From the NCBI GenBank assembly GCA_022616555.1, contig JAKEEG010000038.1, positions 1-56,257 on the forward strand: a stretch of DNA of 56,257 nt, given 5' to 3'. Numbering within the stretch: the stretch's first letter is position 1; each line of letters starts with the position of its first letter. A model generated the notes under the pieces. It made no database searches. It was not told the DNA's origin and saw only the letters and a program-made list of their open reading frames with translations. This document shows positions 1 to 8,581 of this stretch, piece by piece. Made by a program: the position numbers and the translations under genes. The DNA is from Ignavibacteriota bacterium. Lineage in GTDB: Bacteria; Bacteroidota; Ignavibacteria; UBA10030.

Positions 1-356
1 GCAACGTTGATTGAGCGAATGCCCGTCCCGACAGGTGTTGTCAAGGGCCCTTTGATTGCTACGATATGCTCTTTGATTGCCTCGAGCGTGTCGTCATGGA
101 GCCATGTGTTCGGGCCGTACACCTGGTTTGCCTTTTCACCTGCAAATACCTCAAACCACACAATGGATTTCTTTCCCCCGTATGCTTTCTTCACAGCCGC
201 ATCGAAGACCCGTTGCGACGCGCGCCAAATATCGGGTCCCGTGCCGTCCCCTTCAATGAAGGGGATAATGGGATTATCCGGGACGTTCAACTTCCCGTTT
301 GAAACGGTAATATTTTTACCCTGAGAGGGTGGAGTAAGTTTCGCGTAGTTTGGCAT
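1..356 (-). CDS. icd: NADP-dependent isocitrate dehydrogenase, 5' part (cut by window edge)
   Basis: This is the first 118 residues of isocitrate dehydrogenase, the TCA-cycle enzyme that oxidatively decarboxylates isocitrate to 2-oxoglutarate. Reading down the minus strand from ATG at 356, the protein follows the E. coli Icd N-terminus closely: a [19 protein letters not shown] stretch, then [16 protein letters not shown], which forms part of the substrate loop. The serine of GIRS corresponds to the isocitrate-contacting and phosphorylatable serine region of Icd. The remaining roughly 300 residues lie outside the window. The next gene upstream on the same strand encodes a HIT protein that ends only 8 bases away, so the two are probably cotranscribed. 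Confidence 0.93.
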   Translation of the reverse strand, partial: MPNYAKLTPPSQGKNITVSNGKLNVPDNPIIPFIEGDGTGPDIWRASQRVFDAAVKKAYGGKKSIVWFEVFAGEKANQVYGPNTWLHDDTLEAIKEHIVAIKGPLTTPVGTGIRSINV

Positions 357-364
357 TGCTCTCC

Positions 365-790
365 TTAGACAGAAGTCGAGATGATCTGTTTCCGTATTTT
401 TTCCGCGTAGGCAGCCATTTCGCCCTCGGAATATTTTTTCAGCTCGAGGACGAACTTGATGTTGTCGTTCTGATAACGCGGGGTGATGTGAAAATGGAAG
501 TGAAAGACCGATTGTCCGGCAATCTTTCCGTTGTTCGAAAAAATATTAAACCCGTCGAGATTCAAGCTGCGGGAAAGCGCGCGGGAAACAACGTGGACGG
601 CATCCATCACGCCGTGGAACGCATCGGGCGAGAGTGCCAGAAAATCCCTGCAATGGCGTTTGGGAATAACCAGTGCATGACCGAAATGGATCGGTTGAAT
701 ATCGAGAATGCTGATAGCGTCATCGTTTTCGTAGAGGATTTCCGCAGACAGTTTTCTCGCGATAATATGACAGAATATACAGTCTTCCAT
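365..790 (-). CDS. HIT family hydrolase (Hint-like)
   Basis: A 141-residue histidine-triad protein, the usual length for Hint-type nucleotide phosphoramidases. These hydrolyse AMP-lysine or AMP-phosphoramidate in the cytosol. The triad HFHFHITP is at residues 97-104, and the middle histidine (99) would be the nucleophile. The N-terminal CIFC (residues 4-7) together with His46 resembles the zinc-binding set of the Hint branch. Before the triad lies an [15 protein letters not shown] stretch typical of the family. It sits just upstream of icd on the same strand. The natural substrate cannot be told from sequence. Confidence 0.93.
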   Translation of the reverse strand: MEDCIFCHIIARKLSAEILYENDDAISILDIQPIHFGHALVIPKRHCRDFLALSPDAFHGVMDAVHVVSRALSRSLNLDGFNIFSNNGKIAGQSVFHFHFHITPRYQNDNIKFVLELKKYSEGEMAAYAEKIRKQIISTSV

Positions 791-861
791 GTAGACGCTG
801 TTGTGAAAAACGCGGAGAAAAATTTACCCAAAAATCGTCCTAAAGTCAAAACAATATAGCC

Positions 862-890
862 TTGTTTCTCTTGGCATCTTTTGGTATATT
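862..890 (+). promoter_or_regulatory. Predicted sigma-70 promoter for the TPR lipoprotein
   Basis: TTGTTT (862-867) and TATATT (885-890) are separated by 17 bases and lie 58 bases before the ATG at 948. The same TTG-17-TATATT arrangement recurs at several other intergenic sites in this window, which supports the call. Confidence 0.6.
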
Positions 891-947
891 TTGCACGACG
901 GCCACGGAATAAACCCCATCACAATTTTCAATGTAAGGATACATCTA

Positions 948-2333
948 ATGAAACACGCAGTCACACTCTCAATTATCGGCATCCTGTCGGTGTTGGTGTT
1001 GCAAGGATTCCAATGCGCTTCTGCCGATTTTACCGGCGCAAAAGTGTACATTTTTCAGCAACGCGATTATGCAAAAGCAATCCCGTTACTCGAAAAAGAA
1101 GTCCAAACCAACCCCCAAAATGAAGAAGCGTGGTATTTGCTCGGTATTTGCCGGGGCGAGTTGAATGATTATCCCGGCATGAACCAGGCATTTAACGAAG
1201 CGTTGAAAATTTCCAATGGATATCAAAACGAAATACATAATGCGCGCTACAGCAAGTGGGGCGGACATCTGAATTCCGGTGTTGATTATATGAATCGCGC
1301 GAGCGTAGATTCATCGGAATTTTACGCTTTGTCCGTCGAGCATTTCCAAAAGGCGATCAGCGCCTGGCCCGATACTTCGGTTACGTACAGGTATCTTGCG
1401 TACGCGTACAAAAATAAGGGCGACCTGGATAGCGCGTTGCATGGGTATCTCAAAGCATGGGAAATGGGGGACACCACAGAATCTGCCGTACGCGCCGGAT
1501 TGATCTACATCAGCAAGGGCGAAAAGCTCAAGGGTAATTTTGAAACCGTGAACGCAGACAAAATCGAGGGCGTGAAAAATTTGCAGCGAGTGCGTCGTAA
1601 TATGACAAAGGGCGATGTGCAGAGCATTATCGGAAAAGCGGATAAGGTGACAAAAGGCCCACGGGGATCAAACAAGGAAACATGGACGTACGCAAAGTTC
1701 AATCTTACTCTCGAGTTTCAAGGCGAAAAAGTTACTAAACGCGACGTAAAGCCTGTATATAACCCCGCTATCGACTCAACGGACTATCATGCCGCCACGG
1801 AGCAGTTTGAAAAAGCCATCGCGGTGTTGGAGGATGCACGCAAGAAAGATCCAGCCAGCAGCGATGTTGTTTCGTTACTGATGCAAGGCTATATCGGCGC
1901 GGATAAAATCAATGAAGCGATTGCAACATTCCGCTCGCAATTACAAAAAGAACCCGGCAACAAACAGAATCACTATGTCTTGGGCGTGCTCTTGCGTTCT
2001 GCCGGTAATTTCGAAGAAGCCATCGCATCATTCCAGGAGGCGCTGAAGATCGACCCCGAGTTCGTAGACGCTTCCTACGATATCGGTGCTACGTATTACA
2101 ACTGGGGCGTAGATATCATCCGTCTGGCGGATGAAAAGGGCGAAGAGACGACCGTCTTCAAGGAGAAATTCGAGAAAGCCCTTCCGTACATGGAGAAAGT
2201 CTCGCAGTCGGAGGAAAGAAAGAACAATCCGGAAATCTGGGAGACGCTCGGAACAATCTATGCCCGCTTAGGGAAGACCAGCCAGGCGACAAAGGCGTTT
2301 GAGAAAGCGGATAGTTTGAGGGCAGGAAACTAA
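948..2333 (+). CDS. Exported TPR protein with a BamE/SmpA-like insert
   Basis: A 461-residue protein. The ATG at 948 is preceded by AAGGAT and begins a signal peptide with a hydrophobic core ending in GFQC, so it is probably a lipoprotein, although the residue before Cys is unusual for a lipobox. The N-terminal third and the last ~190 residues are tetratricopeptide repeats (for example FEEAIASFQEALKIDPEFVD). Between them, at about residues 205-265, is a segment with the BamE/SmpA/OmlA pattern: MTKGDVQSIIGKADKV, then an ETWTY strand and a final LEFQGEKV strand. BamE-like domains are found in outer-membrane assembly factors, so a periplasmic scaffold role is inferred. The precise function is unknown. 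Confidence 0.8.
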   Translation: MKHAVTLSIIGILSVLVLQGFQCASADFTGAKVYIFQQRDYAKAIPLLEKEVQTNPQNEEAWYLLGICRGELNDYPGMNQAFNEALKISNGYQNEIHNARYSKWGGHLNSGVDYMNRASVDSSEFYALSVEHFQKAISAWPDTSVTYRYLAYAYKNKGDLDSALHGYLKAWEMGDTTESAVRAGLIYISKGEKLKGNFETVNADKIEGVKNLQRVRRNMTKGDVQSIIGKADKVTKGPRGSNKETWTYAKFNLTLEFQGEKVTKRDVKPVYNPAIDSTDYHAATEQFEKAIAVLEDARKKDPASSDVVSLLMQGYIGADKINEAIATFRSQLQKEPGNKQNHYVLGVLLRSAGNFEEAIASFQEALKIDPEFVDASYDIGATYYNWGVDIIRLADEKGEETTVFKEKFEKALPYMEKVSQSEERKNNPEIWETLGTIYARLGKTSQATKAFEKADSLRAGN

Positions 2334-2377
2334 TAACGAGTTAGAGCACACGCGGTGTTAGAGAGGAGCTGTATTAC

Positions 2378-2701
2378 ATGAAGGAACAGGGTCCGCAGCA
2401 AATCAATATTGAGCTAGGCGAGAAAGAAGCTGAAGGCATTTACTCAAACCTTGCCATCATTACGCATTCGCCGGCAGAGTTTGTCATCGACTACACACGC
2501 GTGTTACCCGGTGTGCCGAAAGCCAAAGTCCATGCTCGCATTGTGATGACGCCTCAACACGCAAAAATGTTGTTGAACGCGCTGAAGGATAACATCGAAA
2601 AATTTGAGAAAAAATTCGGTGAGATTATCCTCGCGGGAGAAATGCAAAGTGGTCAGTTGATGGGTTTCCAACCCCCGCCTAAGGACGAGAAGTTTCATTA
2701 G
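2378..2701 (+). CDS. DUF3467 family protein
   Basis: A 107-residue cytosolic protein recognised as DUF3467 by the pattern GIYSNLAIITHSPAEFVID followed by AKVHARIVMTPQHAKMLLNAL. AGAGGAG gives a good ribosome-binding site before the ATG. The family is widespread and its function is not established. It is short, acidic near its ends and has no membrane segment. It follows the TPR gene by 44 bases and may share its transcript, which ends at the strong hairpin just downstream. Confidence 0.85.
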   Translation: MKEQGPQQINIELGEKEAEGIYSNLAIITHSPAEFVIDYTRVLPGVPKAKVHARIVMTPQHAKMLLNALKDNIEKFEKKFGEIILAGEMQSGQLMGFQPPPKDEKFH

Positions 2702-2715
2702 AACTTCTGGTAGTA

Positions 2716-2756
2716 ACAAAAATCCCCTGAAGCTAATAACTTCAGGGGATTTTTGT
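2716..2756. terminator. Strong bidirectional rho-independent terminator
   Basis: A perfect 17-bp stem (2716-2732 pairing with 2740-2756) with a 7-base loop. It is flanked by an A-run on the left and a T-run on the right, so it can act on both strands. It sits between the convergent DUF3467 gene and the hslU operon. Confidence 0.88.
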
Positions 2757-2760
2757 TTTG

Positions 2761-2820
2761 TAACCCCCTGCATTCCGTCCGCAGCGGCAGACGGAATGCG
2801 TCCCCCTTAGTTAGGGGGAC
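2761..2820 (-). repeat. Modular intergenic palindrome, copy 1 (filled)
   Basis: Read on the minus strand this is GTCCCCCT-loop-AGGGGGAC, then a 10-bp inner hairpin (GCATTCCGTC pairing with GACGGAATGC), then an outer tail GCAGGGGGTTA. The same outer parts with different inner hairpins occur at 23647-23717 and 27055-27114. No coding function is seen. Confidence 0.75.
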
Positions 2821-2854
2821 AAAAAAGATGTGTGCTAAGCGATGATACTTTTTT

Positions 2855-2899
2855 CTCCCCTGACAAAGGGGAGATGTCCCGAAGGGATAGAGGGGTTAC
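2855..2899 (+). repeat. Modular intergenic palindrome, copy 2
   Basis: CTCCCC-loop-GGGGAG, a short inner element (TCCCgaaGGGA), then the tail AGAGGGGTTAC. It lies 34 bases from copy 1 in the opposite orientation, so the two G-rich tails point outward. It fills the gap before the hslU stop codon. Confidence 0.65.
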
Positions 2900-2931
2900 T
2901 TCTGGCTTGAGGAATTGATCTATTTCAAGAG

Positions 2932-4314
2932 CTACAATATATACCTGCTCAAATCCCTGTTTTTGACAATGAGGCTCAGCTTCTCTTGCACTAACTCGCG
3001 CGTCACGGTTAGTTCTTTTTTCGTTATTCCGTCAGGTGATTCGAACAGGAACTCCTCAAGCAATGTTGTGATGATGGTATGGAGCCGCCTCGCTCCGATG
3101 TTCTCCACTTGCTCGTTCACTTCAAAAGCCACCCGCGCGATCTCCCTTACTGCATCTTCAGAGAATTCCAGTTTTACCGACTCTGTCTCAAGCAGAGCGA
3201 CATATTGCTTTAAAAGCGCGTTTCGCGGCTGCGTCAAAATCTTCACGAAATCATCCTCGGTCAGGCTCTGTAACTCCACTCTGATTGGGAATCGCCCTTG
3301 CAATTCCGGGATAAGGTCGGAGGGTTTCGCTACGTGGAATGCACCGGAGGCGATAAACAAAATGTGGTCGGTTTTCACCATGCCGTGTTTGGTCAGCACA
3401 CTGGAACCTTCGACAATTGGCAGGAGGTCGCGCTGCACGCCCTCGCGCGAAACGTCGGGTCCCGAGCTTTGACCCTTGTTCCCGGTTATTTTATCTATTT
3501 CATCGATAAAGATGATGCCGGAATTCTCAACGCGTTGTGTTGCCTCTTTTGTCGTTGATTCCATATCGATGAGCTTTTGAGCCTCTTCTTGAGTCAAGAC
3601 CCGCTGAGCCTCTGCAACGGTCATCTTTCGCTGCTTGTTCTTTTTCGGAAAGATATTTCCGAACATCTCCTGCACGTTGATACCCATTTCTTCCAGGCTC
3701 ATCGGGCCCATCACTTGCATCATCGGCAGTTGTGTTGTGGAAAGCTCAAGCTCAATGACGCGCTCATTCAATTGTCCCTCGTGCAGCATCTCCCGCAGCC
3801 GCTCTCGCGTCTTATGATAATCGTCTTTCGACTCTGAAGGAGAGCCGGAAACTTCAAACCCCTGTTGTACGCGAGGAGCGGGAACAAGAATATCGAGTAT
3901 GCGTTCTTCCGCCAGCCGGCTTGCCTTATCCTGCACTTGCGCAGTCTTTTCCGCCTTCACCATATTGATGGCGATCTCCATGAGGTCCCGCACCATTGAC
4001 TCGACGTCCCTGCCGACATAACCGACCTCGGTAAACTTCGACGCCTCTACCTTAATGAACGGCGCGTGAGCGAGCTTTGCCAGCCTGCGCGCGATTTCCG
4101 TTTTCCCAACGCCCGTCGGACCGATGAGAATGATATTGTTAGGCATGATCTCTTCACGGAGATTTTCCGGCGCATTCAGCCTGCGCCATCTGTTGCGTAA
4201 CGCGATGGAAACGGATTTCTTCGCATTGTGCTGCCCAATGATGTACTTATCAAGCTCGGCAACGATTTGACGGGGAGTGAGGTCTTGGGGTTGTCTATTA
4301 TTGGTCATTGTCAT
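2932..4314 (-). CDS. hslU: ATP-dependent protease ATPase subunit HslU (ClpY)
   Basis: A 460-residue AAA+ unfoldase that feeds substrates to the HslV peptidase. Visible parts are the Walker A GPTGVGKT (residues 65-72), the pore-loop motif GYVGRD (98-103), the variable I-domain in the middle, Walker B with IIFIDEIDK, and the HslU ending LSRYIL, which docks into HslV. The length is normal for the family. It lies 54 bases downstream of hslV in the order DUF3109-rpoN-hslV-hslU, so it is probably cotranscribed with the protease subunit. Start at ATG 4314; a second ATG two codons later is possible. Confidence 0.97.
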   Translation of the reverse strand: MTMTNNRQPQDLTPRQIVAELDKYIIGQHNAKKSVSIALRNRWRRLNAPENLREEIMPNNIILIGPTGVGKTEIARRLAKLAHAPFIKVEASKFTEVGYVGRDVESMVRDLMEIAINMVKAEKTAQVQDKASRLAEERILDILVPAPRVQQGFEVSGSPSESKDDYHKTRERLREMLHEGQLNERVIELELSTTQLPMMQVMGPMSLEEMGINVQEMFGNIFPKKNKQRKMTVAEAQRVLTQEEAQKLIDMESTTKEATQRVENSGIIFIDEIDKITGNKGQSSGPDVSREGVQRDLLPIVEGSSVLTKHGMVKTDHILFIASGAFHVAKPSDLIPELQGRFPIRVELQSLTEDDFVKILTQPRNALLKQYVALLETESVKLEFSEDAVREIARVAFEVNEQVENIGARRLHTIITTLLEEFLFESPDGITKKELTVTRELVQEKLSLIVKNRDLSRYIL

Positions 4315-4330
4315 TTTTTGTACTGCACAC

Positions 4331-4362
4331 CAGCCTGTAGGCAGGTTGCAATTTGCCCCTAC
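4331..4362. repeat. Degenerate palindrome remnant between hslV and hslU
   Basis: CCTGTAGGCAGG followed by a TTGCCCCTAC half-arm. The latter matches one arm of the GTAGGGGC...GCCCCTAC palindromes at 10711 and 29260. It looks like a decayed copy. Confidence 0.35.
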
Positions 4363-4368
4363 GAATGT

Positions 4369-4908
4369 TTATAATTCTTCGATGTGAAAATTCTTGTTCG
4401 TGTAAATGCAAATATCTGCCGCCGTGTCAAGCGATTCCCTCACGACAGCCTTCGCGTCGAGCTTTGTGTGCTTCACAAGCATTCTTGCCGCGGAGAGCGC
4501 GTAACTACCACCCGACCCGACAGCAACGATGCCGTCGTCCGGCTCGATAACGTCGCCGGTGCCCGATATGATCAGGGCATGCTCCTTGTCAAGCACGGCA
4601 AGCAGAGCTTCTAATTGGCGTAAGTATTTATCCGTGCGCCAGAGTTTTGCCAGTTCTACTGCAGCGCGCACAAGCTGGCCTTGATGCTGCTCCAGCTTTT
4701 CTTCGAAGCGTTCCAGCAAGCTGAACGCATCCGCCGCCGAGCCGGCAAACCCGACGAGCACGGAGTCCTTGTAGAGTTTACGGATTTTGTTGGATTGCTG
4801 TTTCATCACCGTTGCGCCTACTGTCACTTGTCCGTCGGCGCCGATGGCGACCCTGCCGTTGTGGCGTAAGCCGATAATGGTCGTTGCATGAATCTGTTGT
4901 GTATTCAT
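4369..4908 (-). CDS. hslV: ATP-dependent protease peptidase subunit HslV (ClpQ)
   Basis: A 179-residue threonine protease related to the proteasome beta subunit. The conserved core begins [20 protein letters not shown], so the mature N-terminal nucleophile is expected to be Thr9, after removal of an eight-residue leader. [14 protein letters not shown] near the C-terminus is the usual HslV pattern. It sits between rpoN (28 bases upstream) and hslU (54 bases downstream) on the same strand. The start at 4908 has no strong Shine-Dalgarno site, which suggests translation coupled to rpoN. Confidence 0.97.
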   Translation of the reverse strand: MNTQQIHATTIIGLRHNGRVAIGADGQVTVGATVMKQQSNKIRKLYKDSVLVGFAGSAADAFSLLERFEEKLEQHQGQLVRAAVELAKLWRTDKYLRQLEALLAVLDKEHALIISGTGDVIEPDDGIVAVGSGGSYALSAARMLVKHTKLDAKAVVRESLDTAADICIYTNKNFHIEEL

Positions 4909-4936
4909 GGAATCTGGGAAAAATGTGTGAAATGAA

Positions 4937-6358
4937 TTAATACTTCTTCCGGAGGCGGGCTATGGGAACGCCTAATTGTTCCCGGTACTTCGCCACGGTC
5001 CTGCGTGCAATGCGGATGCCTTCTTTTTGCAGCATCTCGGCAATCTTGTCGTCATTCAAGGGGTCTTGCGAATCTTCTACTTCGATGATGTCTTTGATTT
5101 TCCGCTTTACCATAAGATTGGAGATATCCTCACCAGATTCGGATTCAAGTCCGGAAGTAAAGTAATGTTTAAGCGGAAACACGCCAAACTCCGTCTGCAC
5201 GTACTTGTTGCGAACGACGCGGCTGATGGTGGAAATATCGACGCCGACGATATCCGCCACTTCGCGGTAAATCATCGGTTTGAGCATTTCGCCCTCTTCA
5301 AACCACTCGCGCTGTTTATCGACAATGGCCTTCATCACTTTCATCAGCGTCTCGCGCCGCTGGTGCAAGCTGGCAATAAACCACTTTGCCGACTCGAATT
5401 TTTTCTTGATGAAATCCTTCGCCTCGCGCGAAGTCTTTTTGTTTTTCGCTGCCGCCAGCTCGCGGTATTCCCTGTTCAGGCGCAATGGGGGAACGTTTCG
5501 GTCGTTCAGAAGTATAACAAAATCCCCGTCATCTTTGTGGACGATATAATCCGGTGTGACATAATTTTCTTGCGCGCTGAACTCGCCTTCACCCGGCTTG
5601 GGGTTCAAATGTTGAATAAGATCCAGCGCGAGTTTCAGTGTTTCTTTTGAAACTCCTAACTTTTCCGCAATGCTTTCGAATCGTTTAAGCTTAAAATCCT
5701 CAAAATGCTCCTGGAGTATCTTGGTGGCGAGTTCTTTCAATGCTGGCTCGATTTTAGCGGCCTTCACTTGCGCCGTCAGGCATTCCTGTAATGTGCGGGC
5801 GCCGATACCGGGAGGCTCAAGGAGCTGTATGCGCTGCAATATCTTCTCAGCGCGCTCTACGGTTAATTCAGTGCCGATGCCAAGGTTGAGATCCTGAACG
5901 ATCAAACCCAGCTCGCGGCGCAGGTAGCCATCTTCATCCACATTCCCGATAATTTCTTCGGCAAGGAGGATATCGTCTTCATCCGCGTTGTTTTGAAGTC
6001 GAAACTGGGAAAGTAACCGCTCGGAAAGTGGAACGACGTTTGGAATTGGCGATTCGTACTCATCATCGTCGGTACTTCGGGACGCTGCAGGGCTTTTGTA
6101 CCCTTCCAGATCGTCGTTTAAGTAATCTTCGATGGTGTATTCATCTTCTCCCTCTTCAGCATCGTTTCCCACTTCGGGCGCCTCTTGGTCGAGCGTCTGC
6201 TCGATGTCTTCGTCGATTTCGAGCACCGGGTTCAACTCCAGTTCCATCTTCACGCGCTGCTCAAGAGACAACGTCGGGAGTTGCAACAGTTTGAGGTACT
6301 GTACTTGCTGGGGGGTGAGCTTTAAGCCAAGTTTAAGTTGTTGTGAAAGGTTAAGCAT
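4937..6358 (-). CDS. rpoN: RNA polymerase sigma-54 factor RpoN
   Basis: A 473-residue sigma-54. The N-terminal region I is Leu/Gln rich ([20 protein letters not shown]), followed by an acidic region II (about residues 48-110). The core-binding region comes next, and the C-terminal RpoN box ARRTVAKYR (about residues 451-459) contacts the -24 promoter element. Sigma-54 directs transcription that depends on AAA+ enhancer-binding activators, none of which are in this window. Its start overlaps the end of the DUF3109 gene by 8 bases, so the two are translationally coupled. Confidence 0.97.
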   Translation of the reverse strand: MLNLSQQLKLGLKLTPQQVQYLKLLQLPTLSLEQRVKMELELNPVLEIDEDIEQTLDQEAPEVGNDAEEGEDEYTIEDYLNDDLEGYKSPAASRSTDDDEYESPIPNVVPLSERLLSQFRLQNNADEDDILLAEEIIGNVDEDGYLRRELGLIVQDLNLGIGTELTVERAEKILQRIQLLEPPGIGARTLQECLTAQVKAAKIEPALKELATKILQEHFEDFKLKRFESIAEKLGVSKETLKLALDLIQHLNPKPGEGEFSAQENYVTPDYIVHKDDGDFVILLNDRNVPPLRLNREYRELAAAKNKKTSREAKDFIKKKFESAKWFIASLHQRRETLMKVMKAIVDKQREWFEEGEMLKPMIYREVADIVGVDISTISRVVRNKYVQTEFGVFPLKHYFTSGLESESGEDISNLMVKRKIKDIIEVEDSQDPLNDDKIAEMLQKEGIRIARRTVAKYREQLGVPIARLRKKY

Positions 6359-6950
6359 CTCGTTGCTTCAAAAAATCGCTGCCGTTTCGCTGTCGTACCG
6401 ACTGGCAGCCGTCGGAGAATTGACGGTACCACGTCGATCCGTATTCTCTAGTCAGAGCGCCCTCTAAAAAATCTGAAAGCAAAATACCTTCGCTCTCGCC
6501 TCGTTCAAGGGCAGGAACGCATTCGGAGAGGAATTCATACCGCAACCTCTGATGTTCGCCCCCATCCACGCGAATGGGGAACAAGTGGCACGAAATTGGT
6601 TTCCGCCATCCGATCTCTCCTTTGAGGTACGCTTTCTCGAACGAACACCGCGCGATACCGTTTTCGTACGTGACGAACACGCAGGCTCGATTATTGATGC
6701 ACGTCGTTGAGTAATCGCCGGGACGTCCTTCAACCAGCCCATTTCGTTCAATGACGCTTAGGTGTTCTTTGTTGAGATACTGACGTATTGCAGGGAAGGC
6801 GGCTCGGATCTCGTCTACCTCATCGTCGCGTAAAGGCGCGCCCCTGCCGCCGTGGAGAGTGCAGCAAGCGCCTTTACAGCGCTCAAGGTCACAGGCGAAT
6901 TTCGTCGTGGCAATCGTGCTGTCCACAACCGTTTCTTGGATGAGGAACAT
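6351..6950 (-). CDS. DUF3109 family cysteine-rich protein
   Basis: A 199-residue protein with the DUF3109 cysteine pattern: CDLERCKGACC near residues 20-30, NRACVFVTYENGIARCSFEKA in the middle and a later PISCHLFPIRV. The spacing resembles the YkgJ-type metal or iron-sulfur binding folds, but the function is unknown. It is the first gene of the DUF3109-rpoN-hslV-hslU run and overlaps the rpoN start, which suggests linked expression rather than a shown functional link. Confidence 0.88.
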   Translation of the reverse strand: MFLIQETVVDSTIATTKFACDLERCKGACCTLHGGRGAPLRDDEVDEIRAAFPAIRQYLNKEHLSVIERNGLVEGRPGDYSTTCINNRACVFVTYENGIARCSFEKAYLKGEIGWRKPISCHLFPIRVDGGEHQRLRYEFLSECVPALERGESEGILLSDFLEGALTREYGSTWYRQFSDGCQSVRQRNGSDFLKQRDA

Positions 6951-6994
6951 AATACGCTGGTGCTAGTCAATGCGTGCATGTCGTTATGCCTTGT

Positions 6995-7023
6995 AGTATA
7001 AGTAATTTTTGCAAAAGGCAAAA
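6995..7023 (-). promoter_or_regulatory. Possible sigma-70 promoter for DUF3109-rpoN-hslVU
   Basis: On the minus strand TTTTGC (7018-7023) and TATACT (6995-7000) are 17 bases apart, about 45 bases before the ATG at 6950. The -35 is a poor match, so this is tentative. Confidence 0.35.
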
Positions 7024-7199
7024 GGGATGGGCAAAATCGGTCATTTTTTACTATTGTACGAACGGAGGAATTTGTGCCTAGAAGAAACATGAACTTGAGC
7101 CGTAGAAATGCTATCCTCTCGTTGTTTAGCGCCGCAAGAGTGTCAACCAATTGAACTTCGTTATTGTCTAAAGAATGTAGTCACCACAAGGAAAACCGA

Positions 7200-7757
7200 A
7201 TGCCCGTTGCTGACGCGCAGCACGTAATTCAAAAAGCGCAAGAGGGAAGTCATGATGCATTTCGAATCTTGGTTGAGCGGCACATGAAACAAGCCTACAA
7301 CCTTGCATACGGCTTTTTACTCGACCATGACGACGCCGAGGATGTCGCGCAGGAGTCTTTCGTTCGTGCGTACCAATCGCTCGGATCGTTCAGGGTTGAA
7401 TCGGAGTTTGGCACGTGGCTCTATCGCATTGTTCATAATGTTGCCCTTAATCGGTTGAGACACGAAAAAACAAAATCGAGTCGTCACGTTTCGTTAGACC
7501 ATCCACTTGCGGATAGCGCGAGCGGCGACGGCAATGTCGCTGAAGGCAAAGAGCAACAGATGCACGTTGAGCGGGCGTTGCACGAGCTGCCCACGCTTCA
7601 GCGCTCAGTCGTCATTCTGCGCCACCTCGAAGGCCTCTCCACCCGGCAGGTCAGTCAGATTCTTGGCTGCACTGAGGGCACGGTGAAGACGCATTTACAT
7701 CGTGGACTGAAAAAAATGAAGAAGCTTCTTTCGTTTATTCATAAGGACATGCCATGA
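7200..7757 (+). CDS. ECF RNA polymerase sigma factor (module 1)
   Basis: A 185-residue ECF sigma factor. Region 2 carries AYNLAYGFLLDHDDAEDVAQESFVRAY, and region 4 has LPTLQRSVVILRHLEGLSTRQVSQILGCTEGTVKTHLHRGLKKMK, a clear helix-turn-helix. The ATG at 7200 is chosen because AAGGA lies 6 bases upstream; an in-frame TTG at 7164 is less likely. It overlaps the downstream anti-sigma gene by 4 bases, the usual arrangement of a sigma factor with its membrane inhibitor. It should direct transcription of envelope-related genes, probably including its own operon. Confidence 0.95.
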   Translation: MPVADAQHVIQKAQEGSHDAFRILVERHMKQAYNLAYGFLLDHDDAEDVAQESFVRAYQSLGSFRVESEFGTWLYRIVHNVALNRLRHEKTKSSRHVSLDHPLADSASGDGNVAEGKEQQMHVERALHELPTLQRSVVILRHLEGLSTRQVSQILGCTEGTVKTHLHRGLKKMKKLLSFIHKDMP

Positions 7758-8581
7758 AGGCACAGAAACATGTTCGGGATTTGCTATACGACTTTCACCG
7801 CGGCGAGCTCTCGCAAGACGACCGCCGAAAGCTCGAAGAGCATTTGGCGGGCTGCAAACGTTGCGCAAAAGCAGCCGAGGAAATTCGAGTATTGATGCAA
7901 ACCGTGCCGGTTCCTCAAACAAAGCCGAGCGACGCGTTGTCTGAACGATACTGGGATGCCTTTTCCTACAATGTGATGAACCGCGTCCGGAGCGAGGAAA
8001 ACCAACACTCCGTCCGCAAGATTTCTTTCGCTGAATATCTGCGGTCGGTATTTCTCTATCAGCGAAGATCATTGGCGGCAATAAGTGTCGGGCTTACCAT
8101 TGTCGCGGTTGTTGTATTGACGCGACAATTTGGAAATGTTGACCCGCCCGGGACGGACCAGTTAGCGGAACAGCAGGGTGACATACAAACCCCTACCGTC
8201 CAAGCAAGATTGGACCAATATTTTCGCAAATCGCAAATCCTGATGGTCGGGTTGATGAACATGAAACCCGAGAACGGTAACGGCGTTGATTTAAGCGTCG
8301 AACAAGCTGTCTCGCGAGAATTGATTCGGGAGGCTCGCTTCTTGAGTCAACAAAACATCGACGAGCGGACAAGAGTACTGATTGCCAACTTGGAAAAAAT
8401 ACTGATCGAGCTTGCCAACATGGAGAAGCAATACGACTTACCCGACATTGAAATTCTTCGTGCCGGCATCAACCAGGAAAATTTACTCTTCAAACTGCGA
8501 ATGGGAGAAGGCAGTTATACGGCAGAACCTCTAACCCAGGACTCAGAACGAAATCTTTCTCAAAAAGGTGAATCATTATGA
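7754..8581 (+). CDS. Zinc-finger anti-sigma factor, membrane-anchored
   Basis: A 275-residue protein. The N-terminal zf-HC2 motif (His30, Cys34, Cys37 in EEHLAGCKRC) is the sigma-binding domain of the zinc-binding anti-sigma family. One membrane helix lies at about residues 103-122 (LAAISVGLTIVAVVVL), and a periplasmic domain of about 150 residues rich in charged helices follows. Overlaps of 4 bases with both neighbours indicate a single operon. The predicted job is to hold the ECF factor at the membrane until an envelope signal releases it. The signal is unknown. Confidence 0.9.
   Translation: MKAQKHVRDLLYDFHRGELSQDDRRKLEEHLAGCKRCAKAAEEIRVLMQTVPVPQTKPSDALSERYWDAFSYNVMNRVRSEENQHSVRKISFAEYLRSVFLYQRRSLAAISVGLTIVAVVVLTRQFGNVDPPGTDQLAEQQGDIQTPTVQARLDQYFRKSQILMVGLMNMKPENGNGVDLSVEQAVSRELIREARFLSQQNIDERTRVLIANLEKILIELANMEKQYDLPDIEILRAGINQENLLFKLRMGEGSYTAEPLTQDSERNLSQKGESL

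Noticed and set aside
350-859. Open frame of 169 codons on the plus strand
   Set aside because: It is the antisense of the HIT gene, which has clear family motifs on the minus strand.
4976-5650. Open frame of 224 codons on the plus strand
   Set aside because: It lies entirely within rpoN on the opposite strand and has no domain resemblance.
7164-7200. Upstream TTG start for the first ECF sigma factor
   Set aside because: The ATG at 7200 has a ribosome-binding site and fits family N-termini. The extra residues are His/Lys-rich and not conserved-looking.
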